The notes: generated by a model from the letters alone, not told the origin. 34,306 bases of DNA from Microvirga arabica (GCF_016811235.1 NZ_JAFBID010000073.1:1-34306), one strand, 5' to 3'; shown: positions 16,257 through 24,547, numbered from the stretch's first letter. Translations and numbers: made by a program.

Positions 16257-18011
16257 ATGATCACTCAGAGCACCCTTCGCCGAGGCCTCATGGGTCTTGG
16301 TCTCCTGGCCGGCCTGCCCTTTGCGCCGCTTGCCTTCGCTCAGGCGGTTGCCCCATCTCCCGAAGCACCGACCGGTCGCACGTCCAAGTCGGTCGGCACC
16401 GCCACGAAGGACATGGTCGCGGCCGCCAATCCCCTGGCGGCGCAGGCCGGCCGTGAAATCCTGGCCGCAGGCGGCAGCGCGGTCGACGCAGCCATTGCGG
16501 TTCAGCTGGTTCTCAACCTCGTCGAGCCGCAGAGTTCCGGCATCGGGGGCGGCGCCTTCATGGTGTTCTGGGACGGCCGGACCATGGCAGCACTCGATGG
16601 TCGCGAAACGGCGCCCGCTGCTGCCAAGCCCGAGCGCTTTCTCGGACCCGACGGCAAGCCGATGAAGTTTTACGATGCTGTGGTGGGCGGCCGCTCCGTC
16701 GGCGTGCCTGGAACCCTGCGCCTGCTCGAGATGGCTCACAAGAACTGGGGCAAGCTGAGCTGGCAGCAGGTGATCGAGCCTGCGGCGCGCCTGGCTGAAG
16801 AAGGCTTCGCCATCTCGCCGCGCCTCAACGGCTTGCTGACCCAGGAGAAATACCTCCAGAACGATCCGGTGGCGCGCGCCTATTTTTATGAGGCCGACGG
16901 CAAGCCCAAGGCGGTCGGAACCGTCCTGAAAAACCCGGCCTTTGCCAGGACGCTGCGCACCGTCGCCGAGAAAGGGGCAGAGGCCTTCTACACCGGCGAG
17001 ATCGCCCAGGACATCGTGGCGACCGTGACGGGGCACCCGACCAATCCCGGCGACATGACCCTCGATGATCTCAAGGGCTACAAGGTGCAGGAGCGCGAAG
17101 CCCTGTGCGGCAATTATCGCATCTACAGGATCTGCGGTATGGGCCCGCCGAGCTCCGGCCAAGTCGCCGTGCAGCAGATCATGGGCGTCCTGGAAACCCA
17201 GGACATGGCGGCGATGAAGCCCGGGCCTGATGCGGTGCATTGGTTCGCGGAAGCAGGCCGCCTGGCCTATGCCGACCGCGCCCTCTTCCTGGCCGACCCG
17301 GCCTTCGTGAACGTTCCAGTCAAAGGCCTGACCGATCCCGGCTACATCAAGAGCCGCGCCACCCTCGTCGATCCGAACAAGTCCATGGGTAAGGCCAAGC
17401 CCGGCGACCCGCCGTTCCAGAAGACCTTCCTCTGGGGACCATCGGACGGCATCGAGTACGGCACGAGCCACATCTCCATCGTCGACCGCAACGGCAATGC
17501 CGTGTCCATGACCACCACCATTGAGGACGGGTTCGGCGCGCGGATCATGACGAAGAGCGGGTTCCTGCTCAACAACGAGCTGACGGACTTCTCGTTTGCT
17601 ACGACGGAGGAGGGCAAGCCCATCGCCAACCGCGTCGAGGCCGGCAAGCGTCCGCGTTCGTCCATGGCGCCAACCATGGTGCTCGACGGCAGCGGCAAGC
17701 TCTATGCGGTGGTGGGCTCGCCGGGCGGAAGCCTCATTCCCAACTACGTGGCCAAGACGCTCGTGGGCATCCTGGACTGGAAGCTCGATCCGCAGGTCGC
17801 CGCCGATCTGCCCAACATGGGCAGCCGCAACGGGCCGACGGAGCTTGAAGCCGGCACCGAAGCGGAGTCCTGGAAGGCGGCCCTCGAGGCCAAGGGCCAT
17901 GAGGTCAAGCTGATCGACCAGAACTCCGGCATCCATGCCATCGTTGTCACGCCGGCGGGGCTCGTCGGCGGCGCCGACAGCCGCCGCGAAGGCGTTGCCA
18001 TCGGCAATTGA
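16257..18011 (+). CDS. ggt: Gamma-glutamyltransferase (glutathione hydrolase), exported
   Basis: Periplasmic Ntn-hydrolase that cleaves or transfers the gamma-glutamyl group of glutathione. The 584-residue precursor has a signal peptide (about 1-30, ending LAFAQA). The large-subunit motifs are NPLAAQAGREILAAGGSAVDAAIA and SSGIGGGAF. Autocatalytic cleavage is expected before T403 (EYGTSHISIVD), which becomes the nucleophile of the small subunit; PRSSMAPTMVLD and VVGSPGGSLIPNYV complete the site. Length and order match the family. ATG 16257 follows a GGGAG. The rfbD-like gene starts 59 bases after the stop, across a strong hairpin. Confidence 0.95.
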   Translation: MITQSTLRRGLMGLGLLAGLPFAPLAFAQAVAPSPEAPTGRTSKSVGTATKDMVAAANPLAAQAGREILAAGGSAVDAAIAVQLVLNLVEPQSSGIGGGAFMVFWDGRTMAALDGRETAPAAAKPERFLGPDGKPMKFYDAVVGGRSVGVPGTLRLLEMAHKNWGKLSWQQVIEPAARLAEEGFAISPRLNGLLTQEKYLQNDPVARAYFYEADGKPKAVGTVLKNPAFARTLRTVAEKGAEAFYTGEIAQDIVATVTGHPTNPGDMTLDDLKGYKVQEREALCGNYRIYRICGMGPPSSGQVAVQQIMGVLETQDMAAMKPGPDAVHWFAEAGRLAYADRALFLADPAFVNVPVKGLTDPGYIKSRATLVDPNKSMGKAKPGDPPFQKTFLWGPSDGIEYGTSHISIVDRNGNAVSMTTTIEDGFGARIMTKSGFLLNNELTDFSFATTEEGKPIANRVEAGKRPRSSMAPTMVLDGSGKLYAVVGSPGGSLIPNYVAKTLVGILDWKLDPQVAADLPNMGSRNGPTELEAGTEAESWKAALEAKGHEVKLIDQNSGIHAIVVTPAGLVGGADSRREGVAIGN

Positions 18012-18020
18012 CATGTCATT

Positions 18021-18047
18021 GGAAGCTGCTGTCAGACAGCAGCTTCC
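18021..18047. repeat. Perfect 11-bp hairpin between ggt and the rfbD-like gene
   Basis: GGAAGCTGCTG (18021-18031) and CAGCAGCTTCC (18037-18047) with a 5-base loop. There is no T-run on the plus strand, so it is not a standard intrinsic terminator. It lies 24 bases before the downstream ATG and may act as a 3' stabiliser for ggt or block transcription partly. Confidence 0.6.
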
Positions 18048-18070
18048 AGATCGAAGAGGGTTCGGGTTCC

Positions 18071-18988
18071 ATGCGTATCATCGTCATTGGCAAGGAAGGG
18101 CAGGTCGCGCGCGCTCTGGCGGAGCGGGCGCGGGCGCATGGCGCGCAGGCCGTCCTCGTCGGCCGCCCCAAGCTCGACCTTGCCGATCCGTCGGGCATCG
18201 AGGACGCCCTGGTCGAGACTGGCGGCGACGTCATCGTGAATGCGGCGGCCTATACGGCGGTCGATCAGGCTCAATCCGCTCCGGAGCTGGCTGAGGCCAT
18301 CAACGGGATCGGCGCCGGCGTCGTGGCCGGCACCGCGGCGGCCATGAACGTGCCGCTGATCCACATCTCCACCGATTATGTGTTCGACGGCACCGCCGAC
18401 CATCCTTATCGGGAGGATGACCCGGTCGCTCCGCTCGGCGTCTACGGCGCCTCGAAGCTCTTAGGCGAGGAAGCGGTGGCAGCCGAGGCCGAGAACTACG
18501 CCATCCTGCGCACGGCCTGGATCTACAGCCCCTTCGGCAAAAACTTCGTCAAGACGATGCTGCGCCTGGCCGGCGACCGCGACGAAGTGAGTGTTGTGGC
18601 CGACCAGCACGGCTCGCCCACCAGTGCCCTGGACATCGCCGACGGCATCATCGCGGTCAGTCGCAACCTGCTGGAGCGGCCCGAGGACAAGAACCTGCGC
18701 GGCCTGTTCCACATGGCCGGAACAGGCTTCGCCAGCTGGGCGGAGTTCGCCACGGAGATCTTCACCCTGTCGGCTCATCTCGAAGGGCCCTCGGCGAAGG
18801 TGCGGCCGATTGCGACATCGGATTACCCTACCCCGGCCAGACGGCCGGCCAATTCCCGGCTCGACTGCACGAAGCTTAAAGAGACGCACGGCGTGGTGCT
18901 GCCGCCCTGGCGCTCGTCGCTCGAGCCCTGCGTGAAGCGCCTCATCGAGGAGACCCGCAAGGAGTTTCTCCGCGGCAATGTGGGCTGA
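18071..18988 (+). CDS. rfbD: dTDP-4-dehydrorhamnose reductase-like NAD(P)-dependent oxidoreductase
   Basis: Extended short-chain dehydrogenase of the RmlD/RfbD family, which reduces dTDP-4-dehydro-L-rhamnose to dTDP-rhamnose. From ATG 18071 the product is 305 residues. It has a cofactor-binding loop near the N-terminus (IVIGKEGQVARAL), DVIVNAAAYTAVDQAQ, LIHISTDYVFDG, the catalytic Tyr/Lys pair in YGASKLLGEEAV, and LRTAWIYSPFGKNFVKTML. These are full-length family hallmarks. An in-frame TTG at 18008 would overlap ggt and the hairpin and is unlikely. The companions rfbA, rfbB and rfbC are not nearby, so the exact sugar substrate is inferred from sequence alone. Confidence 0.85.
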   Translation: MRIIVIGKEGQVARALAERARAHGAQAVLVGRPKLDLADPSGIEDALVETGGDVIVNAAAYTAVDQAQSAPELAEAINGIGAGVVAGTAAAMNVPLIHISTDYVFDGTADHPYREDDPVAPLGVYGASKLLGEEAVAAEAENYAILRTAWIYSPFGKNFVKTMLRLAGDRDEVSVVADQHGSPTSALDIADGIIAVSRNLLERPEDKNLRGLFHMAGTGFASWAEFATEIFTLSAHLEGPSAKVRPIATSDYPTPARRPANSRLDCTKLKETHGVVLPPWRSSLEPCVKRLIEETRKEFLRGNVG

Positions 18989-19025
18989 GCGGTGAAGGCG
19001 GAGACTTTCCGCCAAAAGAAGACGG

Positions 19026-19045
19026 TTGTTCTTTATAAAGAACAA
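19026..19045. promoter_or_regulatory. Perfect 20-bp palindrome just upstream of metZ
   Basis: TTGTTCTTTATAAAGAACAA is a perfect palindrome ending 15 bases before the metZ ATG. Its AT-rich centre TTTATAA could serve as a -10 box. The position suits an operator for a dimeric repressor or a leader hairpin. I do not recognise the factor, and it does not match the SAM-II riboswitch often found before metZ in Alphaproteobacteria. Confidence 0.6.
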
Positions 19046-19060
19046 TCGTAGGATCGATGA

Positions 19061-20251
19061 ATGACCCCGCCCAAAGAGCCGTCCTTTCGCCTTGAAACCC
19101 GTCTCGTTCATGAGGGCAACCAGCGCACGTCCTTTGGGGAGACCTCCGAGGCGCTGTTCCTCACCCAGGGCTTCGTCTACGAGAGCGCCGAGAGCGCCGA
19201 GCGGCGTTTCCTGAACGAGGAACCGGGCTACAGCTACAGCCGCTACTCGAACCCCACCATCGATGCTTTCGAGCAGCGCATCGCCGGGCTCGAAGGCGCG
19301 GAAACAGCTCGCGCGACGGCGAGCGGCATGGCGGCTGTCACGGCTGCCATGGTCGGCCAGGTGCAAGCCGGCGATCATGTGGTGGCAGCCCGCGCCCTCT
19401 TCGGCTCCTGCCGCTGGGTGGTGGAGGATTTCCTGCCCCGTTTCGGCGTCGGCTGCACCCTGGTCGACGGCACGAACTTGAGTCAATGGCGCGAGGCCGT
19501 GAGGCCCGAGACCAAGGCGTTCCTGCTGGAGACGCCCACCAATCCGAGCCTGGAGATCGTCGACATCGCGGCAGTTGCCGAGATTGCCCATGCGGCCGGT
19601 GCGACGCTCACCGTCGACAATGTTTTCGCGACACCGCTCTTCCAGAAGCCGCTCGCGCTTGGCGCCGATTGCGTGGTGTATTCGGCCACCAAGCATATCG
19701 ACGGCCAGGGCCGATGTCTGGGTGGCGCGATCCTCGGCTCCACTGAATTCATCGAGACCAAGGTGCAGCAATTCCTGCGCATGACGGGACCGTCGATCTC
19801 GCCTTTCAACGCCTGGGTTCTTCTGAAGGGCCTCGAGACGCTGCCCCTGCGCGTCGAACGGCAGACGGCCAATGCGGGCTATCTCGCGGATGCTCTTCAC
19901 GATCACCCGAAGCTGCGGCGCCTGACCTATCCGGGACGCCCGGACCATCCGCAGGCAGACCTGATCCGGCGCCAGATGAGCGGCGCCTCGACCATGATCG
20001 CGCTTGACGTCAAAGGCGGCAAGGACGGTGCTTTCCGCTTCCTGAATGCCCTCAGGCTGATCAGGATCTCCAATAACCTCGGCGACGCGAAAAGTCTTGT
20101 GACGCATCCGGCCACCACCACCCATCAGCGCTTCACGCCCGAGCAGCGCGCCGAGATGGGGATCACCGATGGACTGGTGCGGCTGTCGGTCGGGCTGGAG
20201 CACAAGGACGATCTGCTGGAGGATCTCATCCAAGCCCTTGAGCGCGCCTGA
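19061..20251 (+). CDS. metZ: O-succinylhomoserine sulfhydrylase
   Basis: PLP-dependent Cys/Met-metabolism enzyme that makes homocysteine directly from O-succinylhomoserine and sulfide in methionine synthesis. The 396 residues show the N-terminal family region (ETRLVHEGNQRTSFGETSEA), YSRYSNPTIDAFEQRIAGLEGA, SGMAAVTAAM, and FLLETPTNPSLEIVDI. The PLP lysine is at about residue 211 (VYSATKHIDGQGRCLGGAIL), followed by SLGDAKSLVTHPATTTH-like text (NLGDAKSLVTHPATTTHQR, cited in part). QGRCLGG is typical of MetZ rather than MetB. It is a single gene with a palindrome in front and two strong hairpins behind. Confidence 0.93.
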   Translation: MTPPKEPSFRLETRLVHEGNQRTSFGETSEALFLTQGFVYESAESAERRFLNEEPGYSYSRYSNPTIDAFEQRIAGLEGAETARATASGMAAVTAAMVGQVQAGDHVVAARALFGSCRWVVEDFLPRFGVGCTLVDGTNLSQWREAVRPETKAFLLETPTNPSLEIVDIAAVAEIAHAAGATLTVDNVFATPLFQKPLALGADCVVYSATKHIDGQGRCLGGAILGSTEFIETKVQQFLRMTGPSISPFNAWVLLKGLETLPLRVERQTANAGYLADALHDHPKLRRLTYPGRPDHPQADLIRRQMSGASTMIALDVKGGKDGAFRFLNALRLIRISNNLGDAKSLVTHPATTTHQRFTPEQRAEMGITDGLVRLSVGLEHKDDLLEDLIQALERA

Positions 20252-20305
20252 CCATCACAAGCGCGTGATGCAGACCCGAGAAGGCTTTGAGGCCGCCGGC
20301 TCACG

Positions 20306-20351
20306 CCGATGCCGTGCGCCCGGCATCGGGCCGCTCCGTCGATGGAGCGGC
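20306..20351. repeat. Two back-to-back hairpins after metZ
   Basis: CCGATGCCG (20306-20314) pairs with CGGCATCGG (20321-20329), and immediately GCCGCTCC (20330-20337) pairs with GGAGCGGC (20344-20351). Neither has a T-run. They lie about 55 bases after the metZ stop in the 305-base gap before dctP, which otherwise shows no convincing gene. They may end transcription with Rho or protect the metZ mRNA. Confidence 0.55.
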
Positions 20352-20556
20352 AGCTCTAGCAAGGTCTTCGTAGAAGAAGATCGATGCCGAACATCGGCCG
20401 GTGAAGTCAAACTCATCTAGTCCAGAGGTCTATACCGCACGCCCCTGCGCACCCCTTGAAGTCACAGGGGAAATGACACACCATCCTCTGCGGAATAACG
20501 CGTTCCAGCATAAGAAAACGCGACCCTTCACAAGTGTAAGGTTGAGGGAGGAAGCA

Positions 20557-21693
20557 GTGAAAAAAGACAAATCGTCAGCGTCCCAGACTCCGAGTGCATC
20601 CAAGCAGTCTCGCCGTCGGTTCCTGCAGGTTGCCGGCCTGGGAGCGGCCGCAACGGTCGCAGCACCTCAGGTTTCAAGAGCCCAGACCGCCACCTGGAAA
20701 TTCCAGTCGACCTGGCCGAACCGCGACATCTTCCATGAATTCTGCAACGACTTCGCCAAGCGCGTGAACGACATGTCGGGCGGACGCCTGAAGCTCGACG
20801 TTCTCGCCTCCGGGGCCGTCGTTCCGGCGTTCCAATTGCAGGACGCCGTGCATGCCGGCATTCTCGACGGCGGCCATGGCGTGGCGGCCTATTGGTACGG
20901 TAAGAACAAAGCCTTCGCTCTGTTCGGCACCGGCCCATCCTTCGGATGGAATGCCAACTCGTTCCTGGGCTGGATGAATTATGGCGGCGGCTACGATCTT
21001 TACAACGAGCTGCAGCAGCAGATTCTCAAGCTCAACATCGTCGGCTTCCTGTCGGGCCCGATGCCTGCCCAGCCTCTCGGCTGGTTCAAGAGCGAGGTGA
21101 CCTCGGCCGATGCCTTCAAGGGGCTGAAGTACCGCACGGTGGGCCTGGCCGCCGACCTCAACCGCCAGCTCGGGGCCGCCGTCACCATCCTGGCCGGCGG
21201 CGAGATCGTGCCGGCCCTGGAGCGCGGCGTCATCGACGGCGCGGAGTTCAACAATCCGTCCTCCGACCTCGTGCTCGGCTTCCCCGACGTGTCGAAGAAC
21301 CTGATGCTCCAGAGCTATCACCAGTCCGGTGAGACCTTCGAGCTCATCTTCAACAAGGCGAAGTACGATGGGCTCCCGGCGGAGCTGAAGGCCATCATCA
21401 AATATGCGTCGGAAGCCGCTTCGGCCGACATGTCCTGGAAGGCGCTCGATCGCTATTCCAAGGACCTCGAGGCCATCCGCGGCCGCGGCGTCCAGGTGAA
21501 GAAGACGCCGGACTCGGTGCTGAAAGTTCAGCTCGACGCCTGGAACAAGGTCATCGACGAGTTCTCGAAGGATCCGTTCTTCAAGAAGGTGATCGACAGC
21601 CAGAAGGCCTGGGTGCAGCGGACCTATGCCTATGAGCGCCTGAATGAACCTTCGCGCGACATGGCCTACGACCACTTCTTCAAGATCACTTGA
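20557..21693 (+). CDS. dctP: TRAP transporter substrate-binding protein DctP, Tat-exported
   Basis: Extracytoplasmic solute receptor of a tripartite ATP-independent periplasmic transporter for a carboxylate. From GTG 20557 (GGAGG five bases upstream) the product is 378 residues. It begins with a twin-arginine signal (SRRRFLQ at about 18-24, hydrophobic VAGLGAAATVAAPQV, cleavage near SRAQ). The mature part has TWKFQSTWPNRDIFHEFCNDFA, GRLKLDVLASGAVVPAFQLQDAV, GLKYRTVGLA with the conserved Arg that binds the substrate carboxylate, and VPALERGVIDGAEFNNPSSD. The latter pattern is close to the 2-oxo-acid/mannitol-type DctP subfamily, often Tat-dependent dimers. dctQ and dctM follow in order. Confidence 0.92.
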   Translation: MKKDKSSASQTPSASKQSRRRFLQVAGLGAAATVAAPQVSRAQTATWKFQSTWPNRDIFHEFCNDFAKRVNDMSGGRLKLDVLASGAVVPAFQLQDAVHAGILDGGHGVAAYWYGKNKAFALFGTGPSFGWNANSFLGWMNYGGGYDLYNELQQQILKLNIVGFLSGPMPAQPLGWFKSEVTSADAFKGLKYRTVGLAADLNRQLGAAVTILAGGEIVPALERGVIDGAEFNNPSSDLVLGFPDVSKNLMLQSYHQSGETFELIFNKAKYDGLPAELKAIIKYASEAASADMSWKALDRYSKDLEAIRGRGVQVKKTPDSVLKVQLDAWNKVIDEFSKDPFFKKVIDSQKAWVQRTYAYERLNEPSRDMAYDHFFKIT

Positions 21694-21735
21694 GGAACGG
21701 CCGGCCCGTCGGGTCCATCTGATGCTTCTTCAACG

Positions 21736-21766
21736 ACGAGGGCGGCACGCATGATGCCGCCCTCGT
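21736..21766. repeat. Perfect 12-bp hairpin after dctP
   Basis: ACGAGGGCGGCA (21736-21747) and TGCCGCCCTCGT (21755-21766) enclose 7 bases, 43 bases after the dctP stop. There is no T-run. A stem here commonly lets the abundant receptor mRNA outlast the membrane-subunit mRNA; that role is inferred. Confidence 0.6.
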
Positions 21767-21767
21767 A

Positions 21768-21880
21768 GAGCATCGGACCCAAAAGTGGATTGGCACTTTT
21801 GGGATCTATCCAATGCTCAATCCCTTAAGCTGCGCATCGTGTGGGCCGGAAAACCGGATCCACTTTTCCGCACGATGCGC
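21768..21880. repeat. Bipartite palindromic intergenic repeat, copy A
   Basis: The first half (21770-21817) runs from GCATCGGACCC through AAAAGTGGATTGGCACTTTT to CCAATGC, a folded palindrome. The second half (21832-21880) is bounded by GCGCATCGTG and GCACGATGCGC, with ACCGGATCCACTTTTCC inside. A related copy lies at 23838-23942. The architecture recalls the palindromic intergenic mosaic elements of rhizobial genomes. Confidence 0.8.
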
Positions 21881-21915
21881 TGGTGTCCCGCAGGCTTCCG
21901 AAAAGGGCCTCGCCC

Positions 21916-22500
21916 ATGCGCTTCGTCTACTTCATCGACCGCATCAATACGTTCATTGGCAAGACCGTTGCCTGGGCCATTCTCGCCCTCACCTTCGCGG
22001 TCTGCTACGAGGTGTTTTCGCGCTATGTGCTGAGAGCCCCGACCGAATGGGCTTTCGATGCGAGCTACATGCTCTACGGCCTGCTCTTCATGATCGCGGG
22101 CCCTTACACGCTTGCCCGCAACAGCCACGTGAGAGGCGACTTTCTTTACCGCAACTGGCGGCCGCGCCGGCAGGCGGGTCTGGATCTGCTTCTCTACTTT
22201 CTGTTCTTCTTTCCCGGCATTCTCGCTCTCGTTTATGCCGGCATTCCGTTTTCCCAAATGTCATGGATGATGAACGAGCATTCCATGAACTCGCCGAACG
22301 GGCCGCCGATCTACCCTTTCAAAGCGCTGATTCCTCTCGCAGGCGTGCTGATGGCGTTCCAAGGCATCGCCGAAGTGATCCGCTGCATTCAGTGCCTGCG
22401 CACCGGCGAGTGGCCGCAGCGGCTGCATGATGTGGAAGAAACCGAAAAGCTCATTCTTGAACAGGCCGAGCAACAAGGCCTCACGAAGGGGGTCATCTGA
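21916..22500 (+). CDS. dctQ: TRAP transporter small permease DctQ
   Basis: Small four-helix membrane subunit of the TRAP transporter that joins DctM in the inner membrane. The 194 residues begin MRFVYFIDRINTFIGKTVAW. Helices lie at about 12-35, 48-65, 90-112 and 128-150. The usual DctQ features RYVLRAPTEWAFDASYMLYGLLFMIAGPYTL (cited in part) and HVRGDFLYRNW are present. The start ATG 21916 lies behind a weak GGG site, and repeat copy A ends 35 bases upstream. The stop overlaps the dctM start by one base (TGATG), so translation is coupled. Confidence 0.9.
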   Translation: MRFVYFIDRINTFIGKTVAWAILALTFAVCYEVFSRYVLRAPTEWAFDASYMLYGLLFMIAGPYTLARNSHVRGDFLYRNWRPRRQAGLDLLLYFLFFFPGILALVYAGIPFSQMSWMMNEHSMNSPNGPPIYPFKALIPLAGVLMAFQGIAEVIRCIQCLRTGEWPQRLHDVEETEKLILEQAEQQGLTKGVI

Positions 22501-23837
22501 TGCTGGCATCTTGGGGGCTGGGGAATCCCGAACTGGGCGTGGTGATGCTCGGCCTGTTCGTGGTCTTCATTATGCTGGGGTTTCCCATCGCGTTCACGCT
22601 GATGGCCCTCGGGTTCGGCTTCGGCTATTTCGCCATGGGCGACATCGTGTTCGCGCTCGTGGTGCAGCGCGCCTATTCGGTGATGACGAACGACACGCTG
22701 GTCGCCATCCCGCTCTTCGTCTTCATGGGATACATCATCGAGCGGGCGAACATTCTCGACCGTTTGTTCTACTCGATCCAGATCGCCATCGGGGGCCTTC
22801 CGGGCTCGCTCGCCATCGCCACGCTTGTCACCTGCGCACTGTTTGCAACCGCGACGGGCATCGTGGGCGCCGTGGTGACTCTCATGGGCCTCCTCGCCTT
22901 CCCGGCCATGCTGAAGGCAGGCTACGACGTGAGGCTGTCCGCAGGCGTCGTCTGCGCCGGCGGGTGCCTGGGCATTCTGCTTCCGCCGAGCGTGCTGCTC
23001 ATCCTGTATGGCGCGACCGCCGGCGTTTCCGTGCCGAAGCTCTATGCGGGCGCCCTCTTCCCGGGCCTCATGCTGGCGGCGCTCTACACGTTCTACGTCA
23101 TCGTCCGCTGCGCCCTCAATCCGAGCCTCGCCCCCAAACTGCCCGCAGAGGAGCGCAGGGTTCCTCTCGCCAAGGTCGTCTGGTCCCTGGCCACGTCGTT
23201 CTTCCCGCTGGCACTGCTCATCCTGTCGGTGCTCGGCGCCATCTTCTTCGGCATCGCAACCCCGACGGAAGCCGCGGCCGTCGGCGCTCTCGGCAGTCTG
23301 CTGCTCGCGGCCGCCTATCGGTCCCTGTCGCTCGGCAAGTTGAAGGAATCGGTCATTCTCACCGCTCGCACCTCGGCCATGGTGTGCTGGCTCTTTGTCG
23401 GCTCCTTCATCTTCTCGTCGATCTTTGCCTTTCTCGGCGGACATCAGCCTGTCGAGAATTTCGTCACGGGCCTGAACCTCTCTCCCTTCTGGTTCTTGAT
23501 CCTGACGCAGGTGATCATCTTCGTGCTCGGCTGGCCGCTTGAATGGACTGAGATCGTCGTGATCTTCGTGCCGATCTTCCTGCCGCTCCTCGACAATTTC
23601 GGCATCGATCCGATCTTCTTCGGCATCCTGATCGCGCTGAACATCCAGACGTCGTTCCTGTCGCCGCCTGTGGCCATGGCGCCCTTCTACCTGAAGGGCA
23701 TCGCGCCGCCGCATGTGAGCATCAACGAGATCTTCGCCGGCGTCATGCCGTTCCTCTTCCTCGTCATCATCGCCATGGCCATGTTCTACACCTTCCCGGA
23801 TATTGGCCTCTGGCTGCCGCGCTACCTCTACGGCTGA
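22500..23837 (+). CDS. dctM: TRAP transporter large permease DctM
   Basis: Main transport subunit that carries the solute with Na+ across the inner membrane. The 445 residues contain about 12 hydrophobic helices and the family patterns GFPIAFTLMALGFGFGYF, NDTLVAIPLFVFMGYIIERA, CLGILLPPSVLLILYGATAGVSV, IATPTEAAAVGALGSLLL and a C-terminal QTSFLSPPVAMAPFYLKGI. It is full length. Copy B of the palindromic repeat begins right after the stop codon. With dctP and dctQ the transporter is complete, but the solute is not revealed by any linked catabolic gene. Confidence 0.95.
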   Translation: MLASWGLGNPELGVVMLGLFVVFIMLGFPIAFTLMALGFGFGYFAMGDIVFALVVQRAYSVMTNDTLVAIPLFVFMGYIIERANILDRLFYSIQIAIGGLPGSLAIATLVTCALFATATGIVGAVVTLMGLLAFPAMLKAGYDVRLSAGVVCAGGCLGILLPPSVLLILYGATAGVSVPKLYAGALFPGLMLAALYTFYVIVRCALNPSLAPKLPAEERRVPLAKVVWSLATSFFPLALLILSVLGAIFFGIATPTEAAAVGALGSLLLAAAYRSLSLGKLKESVILTARTSAMVCWLFVGSFIFSSIFAFLGGHQPVENFVTGLNLSPFWFLILTQVIIFVLGWPLEWTEIVVIFVPIFLPLLDNFGIDPIFFGILIALNIQTSFLSPPVAMAPFYLKGIAPPHVSINEIFAGVMPFLFLVIIAMAMFYTFPDIGLWLPRYLYG

Positions 23838-23942
23838 GGCATCGGGCCCGAAAGTGGACTTGCACTTTTGGGATCGGATCCGATGCTTTCTTCTTGGATG
23901 AGAGCATCGTGTGACCGGGCCCAGGGATCCGCACGATGCTCT
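23838..23942. repeat. Bipartite palindromic intergenic repeat, copy B
   Basis: It has the same plan as copy A. A first half (GCATCGGGCCC, AAAGTGGACTTGCACTTTT, GGATCCGATGC) and a second half bounded by AGAGCATCGTG and GCACGATGCTCT. It begins on the base after the dctM stop and may provide the 3' end structure of the dct transcript. The internal part of the second half differs from copy A, suggesting independent drift. Confidence 0.8.
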
Positions 23943-24039
23943 AACGCTCAAGGCTGCTGAATGGAAAGTTTCTAAACAAGCCCGGAACCCTGAAAGCGCC
24001 CTCACGTTGGCCTCCTGTTCGCGCCCGAAGGAGGCCATC

Positions 24040-24204
24040 ATGAAGTGCCAGTTCTGCCAGCAAGACGTCACCGACCCCTGCCACAACAAGCAGGAATTGC
24101 AGCAGCGCGCCGCAAGCCATGTGGAGCGTTGCGAGCACGCCCTTCAGGATCAGCAGGGCACAGGCTCCGGAGCTCACCGTCGCGACATCCAGAGCGGCGA
24201 CTGA
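24040..24204 (+). CDS. 54-aa Cys/His-rich small protein
   Basis: Begins at ATG 24040 with AAGGAGG five bases upstream, the best ribosome-binding site in this region. The product starts MKCQFCQQDVTDPC and continues with HVERCEHALQ. Cysteines at about 3, 6, 14 and 31 with nearby histidines look like a small zinc-binding module (CxxC plus C/H). The tail is hydrophilic and charged. I do not recognise the family. A terminator at 24548-24578 lies downstream, and repeat copy B ends about 100 bases upstream, so this is an independent small transcription unit. Confidence 0.7.
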   Translation: MKCQFCQQDVTDPCHNKQELQQRAASHVERCEHALQDQQGTGSGAHRRDIQSGD

Positions 24205-24208
24205 TCCC

Positions 24209-24418
24209 ATGCCCGGCAAGGGCAAGGATCGTGCTCAAGGCTTAGCCGAGCAGAGCGTGAACACCAGCATCGTGCATGCGGACGATAGCAGCCCGGATCG
24301 CGCTGGGCAGGGTGATCGCTCCGCCGGCAACCGCCGCCTGACTGAGAACGATCAGCGGAAGGGCCTTGAGAGAACCGATCCGGACACACCGCAACCAGAA
24401 CACCGCAACAAGCCGTAG
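24209..24418 (+). CDS. Possible 69-aa hydrophilic protein
   Basis: A frame opening at ATG 24209, four bases after the stop of the Cys-rich gene, and closing before the same terminator. The product is strongly charged and disorder-like (MPGKGKDRAQGLAEQSVN ... PEHRNKP). It has no recognisable motif and no clear ribosome-binding site, so expression would depend on coupling. It could equally be non-coding 3' leader. Confidence 0.35.
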   Translation: MPGKGKDRAQGLAEQSVNTSIVHADDSSPDRAGQGDRSAGNRRLTENDQRKGLERTDPDTPQPEHRNKP

Positions 24419-24547
24419 GAGAGTGCCTTGGCCTGCAAAGCTCGTGTCAGACCGTCCTGGAAGAAGCACAGGCGTTCGAAGGGGAAACCCTCCGGATCCC
24501 GCAAATCGCGCGTAACCCAGCGCAGCTGAGATGCAGCAACTTTGCCG

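Noticed and set aside
16065..18014. 649-codon minus-strand frame opposite ggt
   Set aside because: Shadow of ggt with no motifs. Only the separate short 76-aa frame at 15848-16078 has a ribosome-binding site.
18989..19060. SAM-II riboswitch before metZ
   Set aside because: No SAM-II core sequence or pseudoknot pattern visible; only a short hairpin (18997-19013) and the 20-bp palindrome.
18461..20233. 590-codon minus-strand frame opposite the rfbD-like gene and metZ
   Set aside because: Antisense to two well-supported genes; composition typical of GC-rich shadow frames.
22389..24089. 566-codon minus-strand frame opposite dctM
   Set aside because: Highly charged Glu/Arg/His-rich text, a hallmark of antisense to membrane-protein genes; spans the palindromic repeat.
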